From: Streptomyces sp. XD-27
Lineage (GTDB): Bacteria > Actinomycetota > Actinomycetes > Streptomycetales > Streptomycetaceae
Assembly (NCBI RefSeq): GCF_030553055.1
Contig: NZ_CP130713.1
Span: 3,472,001-3,536,000, forward strand
Reading direction: 5' to 3'
DNA: 64,000 nucleotides
Every line of letters begins with the position of its first letter. Positions within the stretch are counted from its first letter, which is position 1. Position numbers and translations under genes: made by a program. Shown here one piece after another: positions 59,378 to 64,000 of the stretch. The notes beneath the pieces are model-generated. The model had not been told where the DNA came from. It saw only the letters and a list, made by a program, of their open reading frames with translations, and searched no databases.

Positions 59378-60043
59378 ATGGCCACGCCCCACCCCCGCCA
59401 CCCCGCCCACGAGGCGCTCCTCGCCCGCTGGACCGACCTGCTGAACAGCGCCCGCGACGGCGAGCCGGGCCCGGACCCCCGCCCGTACGGCGAGGACCTG
59501 CTCACCCGCTGGGCCGAACCCCAGCGGCACTACCACACCACCACGCACCTGCTGGCCGTCCTCGACCGCATCGACATCCTGTCCGCGCACGCCGCCGAAC
59601 CCGACACCGTCCGCCTCGCCGCCTGGTTCCACGACGCCGTCTACCTCCCCGAACGCTCCACCAACGAGGAGCGCAGCGCCCGCCTCGCCGAGCGCGCCCT
59701 CACCGAGGCCGCGCTCCCCGAGCCGCGCGTCCGCGAGGTGAGCCGCCTGGTCCTCCTCACCCTCAGCCACGACCCGGACCCGGGCGACACCAACGGCGAG
59801 GCCCTGTGCGACGCGGATCTGGCGGTACTGGCCGGCTCCCCGCAGCAGTACGCCACGTACGCGGCCGCCGTCCGCCAGGAGTACGGCTTCGTACCGCACG
59901 ACGCCTTCCGCGAGGGCCGCTCGGCGGTGCTGCGACAGCTCCTCGCCCTGCCCCGGATCTTCCGCACCCCGTACGGGCGGCAGCACTGGGAGCGCACCGC
60001 CCGCTACAACATCACCACCGAGCTGGAGCTGCTGACGATCTGA
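59378..60043 (+). CDS. HD-domain metal-dependent phosphohydrolase-like protein
   Basis: A 221-residue protein of the predicted HD-superfamily group (COG4339-like). Metal-ligand residues: HYHTTTHLLAVLDRI, AAWFHDAVY (the HD pair), LVLLTLSHDPD and LCDADLAVLAG. Substrate unknown. ATG 59378 is the first start consistent with the family N-terminus (HEALLARWTDLL). Confidence 0.88.
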   Translation: MATPHPRHPAHEALLARWTDLLNSARDGEPGPDPRPYGEDLLTRWAEPQRHYHTTTHLLAVLDRIDILSAHAAEPDTVRLAAWFHDAVYLPERSTNEERSARLAERALTEAALPEPRVREVSRLVLLTLSHDPDPGDTNGEALCDADLAVLAGSPQQYATYAAAVRQEYGFVPHDAFREGRSAVLRQLLALPRIFRTPYGRQHWERTARYNITTELELLTI

Positions 60044-60117
60044 CAGTTCCCGTTCAGTTCTCGTCCGGTTCTCGTTCTCCGACGGCCCTCAAGACCTGAC
60101 TCACACCATCACGCGGA

Positions 60118-61392
60118 ATGCCGGCACCACATCCCGCGTTGGCACCTGACATGCCCGTCGCCGTGTACGTCCTTGGTCTGTCCGTCTTCGCCCTCGGCAC
60201 CTCCGAGTTCATGCTCTCCGGGCTGCTCCAGCCGCTCGCCCGGGACATGGGGGTCTCCATCCCGCAGGCCGGGCTGCTGGTCTCCGCGTTCGCCATCGGC
60301 ATGGTGGTGGGCGCCCCGCTGCTCGCCGCCGCGACGCTCCGGCTGCCCCGCCGCACGACGCTCATCGCGCTGCTCGGCGTCTTCGGGCTCGGGCAGGTGG
60401 CCGGGGCGCTGGCCCCGACGTACGCGGTGCTGTTCGCGTCGCGGGTCGTCAGCGCGCTCGCGTGTGCCGGGTTCTGGGCCGTCGGCGCGGCGGTCGCCGT
60501 GTCGCTGGTGCCGCCGACCTCGCGGGCGCGGGCCATGGCGGTGATGGTCGGCGGGCTGAGCATCGCGAACATCGCGGGGGTGCCCGCGGGCGCGCTGCTC
60601 GGGCAGCACGCGGGGTGGCGGGCCGCGTTCTGGGCGGTGGCCGCGCTGTCCGTGCTCGGCCTCGTCGGTGTGGCGGCGCTCGTCCCCCGTACGGAGGTAC
60701 CCACCGGCGAGGACCGGCCGCGGCTCCGGGCCGAGCTGCGGATCTACCGCGACCCGCAGGTGTGGCTCGCGCTGGCCACCACCGCGCTCAACGCCGCGGC
60801 CGTCTTCTCGCTCTTCTCCTACCTCGCGCCACTGCTGACCGATGTCGCCGGGCTGGCCGAGAGCTGGGTGCCGACCGTGCTCGCGCTCTTCGGCGTCGGC
60901 GCGCTGATCGGTACGGCACTGGGCGGGCGGATCGCCGACGCCCGTCCCTTCGGCACGATGTACGGGGGCATCGCGGCCACCGCCGCCGTGCTGGCCCTCC
61001 TCGCCCTGGCCGCGCGCCACGCCGTGCCGGCGGTGGGCCTGTCGCTGCTGCTCGGGGTCGCCGCGTTCACCACGGCGCCCGCGCTCAACGCCCGGATGTT
61101 CAACGTCGCCGGTGCCGCGCCCACCCTCGCCGGTGCGACCACCACCTCCGCCTTCAACATCGGCAACACGCTCGGGCCGTGGCTCGGCGGCCTGGTCATC
61201 GGGGCGGGCTGGGGTTACCCGGCGGTGGCCTGGACGTCCGCCGCGCTCGCCGCGGCCGCGATCGGCACGACCGCCCTCGCCTCCCGGCTGCACCGGCGCA
61301 CGGAGGCAGCCACCACCTCCCAGGCGCCGACGGCCACCTCCCAGGCACCGGCGGCCGCTTCCCCGGCGCCGGCGGCGGTCCCCGTGCGGTGA
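60118..61392 (+). CDS. Cmx/CmrA-type MFS chloramphenicol exporter
   Basis: A 424-residue MFS protein. The opening MPVAVYVLGLSVFALGTSEF MLSGLL is characteristic of the Cmx/CmrA/CmlR chloramphenicol efflux group (broken here for length), with PRRTTLIALLGVFGLGQVAG and LVPPTSRARAMAVMVGGLS. Twelve helices. Actual resistance is inference; many homologues export other compounds. ATG 60118 or 60151 (MPVAVYV). Ends in TSQAPTATSQAPAAASPAPA, another small repeat tail. Confidence 0.85.
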   Translation: MPAPHPALAPDMPVAVYVLGLSVFALGTSEFMLSGLLQPLARDMGVSIPQAGLLVSAFAIGMVVGAPLLAAATLRLPRRTTLIALLGVFGLGQVAGALAPTYAVLFASRVVSALACAGFWAVGAAVAVSLVPPTSRARAMAVMVGGLSIANIAGVPAGALLGQHAGWRAAFWAVAALSVLGLVGVAALVPRTEVPTGEDRPRLRAELRIYRDPQVWLALATTALNAAAVFSLFSYLAPLLTDVAGLAESWVPTVLALFGVGALIGTALGGRIADARPFGTMYGGIAATAAVLALLALAARHAVPAVGLSLLLGVAAFTTAPALNARMFNVAGAAPTLAGATTTSAFNIGNTLGPWLGGLVIGAGWGYPAVAWTSAALAAAAIGTTALASRLHRRTEAATTSQAPTATSQAPAAASPAPAAVPVR

Positions 61393-61462
61393 CGTACGCG
61401 GCCGCGGTAAGGCACACCGTCACCGTGACGTACGCGGTTACGGTCACCTACGCGGCCGCGGC

Positions 61463-61762
61463 TCAGCCGTGCCCCGGCTCCTCCGGAGACTCGCCGTTCG
61501 GCCGCTGGTAGCGCGGCCGCCGCAGGCCCGCCGAGACCAGCTTCCGGACCAGCTCCCTGCTCTCGACCTCCACCGCCCCCGCGCGCACCGCTTCCCCGTA
61601 CAGCTCGCTCGGTACGTCGTAGTGGTCCCGCTCGAAGCCCCGGCGCGGGGCCCCGATGCGGTCGGCGAAGGCGTGCAGTTCCTCGTACGAGACGTCGCTG
61701 ACCAGGTGCGACCACATCCGGCCGTGGCCCGGCCAGACGGGAGGGTCGATGTAGCAGACCAT
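61463..61762 (-). CDS. DUF4031 protein
   Basis: A 99-residue protein: [53 protein letters not shown]. This is the DUF4031 family (small actinobacterial proteins, unknown role). ATG 61762 overlaps the upstream stop (TGATG), so translation is coupled. Confidence 0.9.
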   Translation of the reverse strand: MVCYIDPPVWPGHGRMWSHLVSDVSYEELHAFADRIGAPRRGFERDHYDVPSELYGEAVRAGAVEVESRELVRKLVSAGLRRPRYQRPNGESPEEPGHG

Positions 61763-62133
61763 CAGCTGTTCACCATCCCGGGTGCGGCGCCCAGCGAGCC
61801 GACCCGGGCCACCGCGACCGCCGTTTTCCCGCACACCCAGTGCGGGTCGGGCCCCAGCTCCGGTTCGACGTCCAGCGCGTGCGGGTCGCCGCCTTCCACA
61901 CACACCGGGCACAGCGGCCAGCGCCCGTACCGCTCCAGCAGGGCGTCCTGAACGTCCTGGGCCACCAGGCCCGCCACATACGCGGCGCCCTCAGGCCACT
62001 GCTCGACCCACCACCGGCGGTGCGCTATCGCGTCCTCGACCAGCGAGACGATGTCGGCCTGGGCGACCTGGCCCGCCGCGAGGTCGGCGAGCACCAGGGC
62101 CCGCGCCGCGTGCAGTGCCTGTTCCAGCTCCAT
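61762..62133 (-). CDS. unrecognised protein with CxxC (123 aa)
   Basis: A helical N-terminus ([40 protein letters not shown]) and a C-terminal [11 protein letters not shown] with a further Cys in HWVCGK, which could bind zinc. First gene of a pair with DUF4031. An earlier in-frame GTG (62148) is possible. No family recognised. Confidence 0.75.
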   Translation of the reverse strand: MELEQALHAARALVLADLAAGQVAQADIVSLVEDAIAHRRWWVEQWPEGAAYVAGLVAQDVQDALLERYGRWPLCPVCVEGGDPHALDVEPELGPDPHWVCGKTAVAVARVGSLGAAPGMVNS

Positions 62134-62161
62134 ACAGATCATTGTCACGCGGCTCGGCGGG

Positions 62162-62225
62162 TTGACGCCCCCCGAAGTCCGAAAATACTTTTCATAGATG
62201 GCCAGTCCTCTGAAGGAAACTTTCC
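62162..62225 (+). promoter_or_regulatory. leaderless promoter and paired GAAA/TTTC palindromes of the RpiR gene
   Basis: TTGACG (62162-62167), 18-nt spacer, TACTTT (62186-62191); ATG follows 6 nt later. The -10 lies inside GAAAA-TAC-TTTTC (62181-62193), and a second palindrome GGAAA-C-TTTCC (62215-62225) lies just inside the gene. Both fit autoregulation by the RpiR-family product. Confidence 0.7.
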
Positions 62226-63184
62226 CTCAGGCGGGTGCCGCCCCGCCCGCTGCCTCCGCCGCGACCCGCACTGCCGCCGCGACCCCCGCTGCCGCCGCTC
62301 CCCCCACGCCACCCGCCGCGCTCGCCGCCAAAGTCCGCACCCTCGCCCCCTCCATGACCCGCTCCATGCAGCGCGTCGCCGAAGCCGTGGCCGGCGATCC
62401 GGCCGGGTGCGCCGCACTCACCGTCACCGGCCTGGCCGCGCGCACCGGCACCAGCGAGGCCACGGTGGTCCGCACCGCCCGGCTGCTGGGCTACCCCGGC
62501 TACCGCGACCTGCGCCTGGCGCTGGCCGCCCTCGCCGCCCAGCAGGCGGCCGGGCGGGCCCCCGCCGTCACCGCCGACATCGCGGTCGACGACCCGATCG
62601 CCGACGTGGTCGCCAAGCTCGCCGAGGAAGAACGGCAGTGCCTCGCCGACACCGCCGCCGTCCTCGACACCGGCCAGCTCGAAGCCGCCGTCACCGCACT
62701 CGCCGCCGCTCGCCGGATCGACGTGTACGGCATCGGCGCCTCCCACCTCGTCGGCCAGGACCTCGTACAGAAGCTGCTGCGCATCGGGTTGATCGCGCAC
62801 GCGCCCGGCGACCCGCACCTGGCGGTCACCAACGCCGTCCAGCTGCGCGCCGGGGACGTGGCCGTCGCCATCACCCACTCCGGCCGCACCACCGACGTCA
62901 TCGAACCGCTGCGCGTCGCCTTCGAGCACGGCGCCACGACGGTGGCGATCACCGGGCGCCCGGACGGCGAGGTGGCCGCCTACGCGGACCACGTCCTGAC
63001 CACCTCCACCGCCCGCGAGAGCGAGCTGCGCCCGGCCGCCATGTCCAGCCGGACCAGCCAGCTGCTGGTGGTGGACTGCCTGTTCATCGGGGTCGCGCAA
63101 CGGACGTACGAGTCCGCGGCCCCCGCCCTGTCCGCCTCCTACGAGGCGCTGGCCCACCGGCACGTCCCCCGTACCCGCCGCTGA
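62198..63184 (+). CDS. MurR/RpiR-family regulator with SIS domain
   Basis: A 328-residue regulator. After an Ala/Pro-rich first 40 residues comes the HTH_6 domain (about 44-120; [20 protein letters not shown]) and a sugar-phosphate-binding SIS domain (about 160-300; [40 protein letters not shown]). With murQ 89 bp downstream, it likely senses N-acetylmuramic acid 6-phosphate and controls peptidoglycan amino-sugar recycling. Autoregulatory sites lie around its start. Confidence 0.92.
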   Translation: MASPLKETFPQAGAAPPAASAATRTAAATPAAAAPPTPPAALAAKVRTLAPSMTRSMQRVAEAVAGDPAGCAALTVTGLAARTGTSEATVVRTARLLGYPGYRDLRLALAALAAQQAAGRAPAVTADIAVDDPIADVVAKLAEEERQCLADTAAVLDTGQLEAAVTALAAARRIDVYGIGASHLVGQDLVQKLLRIGLIAHAPGDPHLAVTNAVQLRAGDVAVAITHSGRTTDVIEPLRVAFEHGATTVAITGRPDGEVAAYADHVLTTSTARESELRPAAMSSRTSQLLVVDCLFIGVAQRTYESAAPALSASYEALAHRHVPRTRR

Positions 63185-63273
63185 CCCCCGACAGACAGCA
63201 CCGGAACGACAGACCGCACCGGACCCGTACCGCCGCTGACACCTTCAACAGCACCGGAGAGAGCCGCCGCGTC

Positions 63274-64000
63274 ATGCCTGCCACCCCCACCCCCACCCCC
63301 GACCACCACGACCTGCGCACCCAGCTCGACGCCCTGACCACCGAGGCGTTCCGACCCGAACTGGCCGACATCGACCGCCTGGAGACGGTCGAGATCGCCC
63401 GCATCATGAACGCCGAGGACGCGGGCGTGCCCGCCGCCGTCGCCGCCCAGCTGCCGCGGATCGCCGCCGCCATCGACGGCACCGCCGCCCGGATGGCGGA
63501 CGGCGGACGGCTGCTCTACGCGGGCGCGGGCACCGCGGGGCGGCTCGGCGTCCTCGACGCGAGCGAGTGCCCGCCCACCTTCAACACCACCCCCGGCCAG
63601 GTCCAGGGGCTCATCGCGGGCGGCCCCGAGGCCATGGTCACCTCGGTCGAGGGCGCGGAGGACAGCAAGAAGCTGGCCGCCGCCGACCTCGACGCCGTGG
63701 CCGTCACCGCGCGCGACACCGTCGTCGGGGTCTCCGCCTCCGGCCGCACGCCGTACGCCGTCGGCGCGGTCGAGCACGCCCGGCGCCGGGGCGCGCTGAC
63801 CATCGGGCTGTCCTGCAACGCGGGCTCGGCGCTGGCCGCGGCCGCCGACCACGGCATCGAGATCGTCGTCGGGCCCGAGCTGCTCACCGGCTCCACCCGG
63901 CTCAAGGCCGGCACGGCCCAGAAGCTCGTCCTCAACATGCTCTCGACCATCACCATGATCCGGCTGGGCAAGACCTACGGGAACCTGATGGTCGACGTAC
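63274..64000 (+). CDS. murQ: N-acetylmuramic acid 6-phosphate etherase, partial
   Basis: The first 242 codons are in the window; the gene runs off the end. MurQ removes the lactyl ether from MurNAc-6-P to give GlcNAc-6-P during cell wall recycling. SIS-fold signatures: [46 protein letters not shown], and [16 protein letters not shown] with the sugar-phosphate-binding Ser, then [23 protein letters not shown] 63274 follows GGAGAG at a loose 14 nt. Second gene after the RpiR-family regulator. Confidence 0.95.
   Translation, partial: MPATPTPTPDHHDLRTQLDALTTEAFRPELADIDRLETVEIARIMNAEDAGVPAAVAAQLPRIAAAIDGTAARMADGGRLLYAGAGTAGRLGVLDASECPPTFNTTPGQVQGLIAGGPEAMVTSVEGAEDSKKLAAADLDAVAVTARDTVVGVSASGRTPYAVGAVEHARRRGALTIGLSCNAGSALAAAADHGIEIVVGPELLTGSTRLKAGTAQKLVLNMLSTITMIRLGKTYGNLMVDV

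Noticed and set aside
60060..60150. Chloramphenicol leader peptide/attenuator before the Cmx-like gene
   Set aside because: No convincing short leader frame with alternative hairpins could be drawn; the repeats of GGCACC are direct, not paired.

Overview
This window is high-GC, gene-dense actinobacterial DNA and almost certainly comes from a Streptomyces chromosome. The evidence is strong third-position G/C bias, frequent GTG and TTG starts, many leaderless-type promoters, rare TTA codons, and lineage-typical families: an XRE/DUF397 pair, DUF3027, DUF2530, the DUF574 methyltransferase, futalosine-pathway mqnB/mqnD and an XPB-type helicase. It reads as core chromosome with small accessory patches. 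I see no rRNA, tRNA, CRISPR array, integrase or intact insertion sequence.

Layout. 0-9.4 kb: start of a probable TIGR03084-type gene (partial), a small secreted protein, a secreted trypsin-like protease, a cupin/VOC pair, a LysE exporter, a DUF397 + XRE regulator pair facing three coupled small genes, an AsnC regulator facing an EamA exporter and an aminotransferase, and a frameshifted Uma2 gene. 9.4-24.9 kb: a GlcD/GlcF-like fused FAD/Fe-S oxidoreductase, serC, a TetR-controlled drug-type ABC exporter, an F420-type oxidoreductase, a secreted propeller protein, an intact Uma2 gene, an SGNH hydrolase, an aldo/keto reductase, thpR and a MarR-controlled MFS exporter. 24.9-36 kb: an RHH protein, an NCS2 purine-type permease facing DUF2530, a CtpE-like P-type ATPase, a DUF574 methyltransferase, a very large sacsin-like GHKL ATPase and DUF3027. 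36-47.2 kb: an MFS protein, a lipoprotein, mqnB-mqnD, a long cold-shock protein, a HAD phosphatase, a HAAS-domain membrane protein and the helicase-associated/WYL-like protein that normally accompanies XPB. 50.9-64 kb: the XPB helicase, a HelD/HelR-type RNA polymerase-associated ATPase, an ArsR/MFS pair, a lone sensor domain, cutC, an HD-domain protein, a Cmx-type exporter, a DUF4031 pair, and an RpiR regulator followed by murQ, which runs off the end.

The most interesting region is 47.2-50.9 kb. Three tightly coupled genes (a DUF262 protein without a DUF1524 domain, a DUF3696-type AAA ATPase, and an unrecognised protein with a TTA codon) sit between the helicase-associated gene and xpb. They are less GC-rich than their neighbours and are bounded by two imperfect copies of the xpb promoter and first codons. 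The left copy is a dead remnant (MNGPLIVQ then unrelated sequence); the right copy drives the intact xpb gene. I read this as an inserted accessory cassette, plausibly an uncharacterised defence system.

Other patterns: a palindromic element inserted in frame in two unrelated genes (mqnD and the HAAS gene), encoding the same PSGRAGGGVG peptide; a large Ala/Pro repeat expansion inside MqnB; many short in-frame and intergenic tandem repeats; and about a dozen genes with a TANNNT hexamer 6-8 nt before the start codon.
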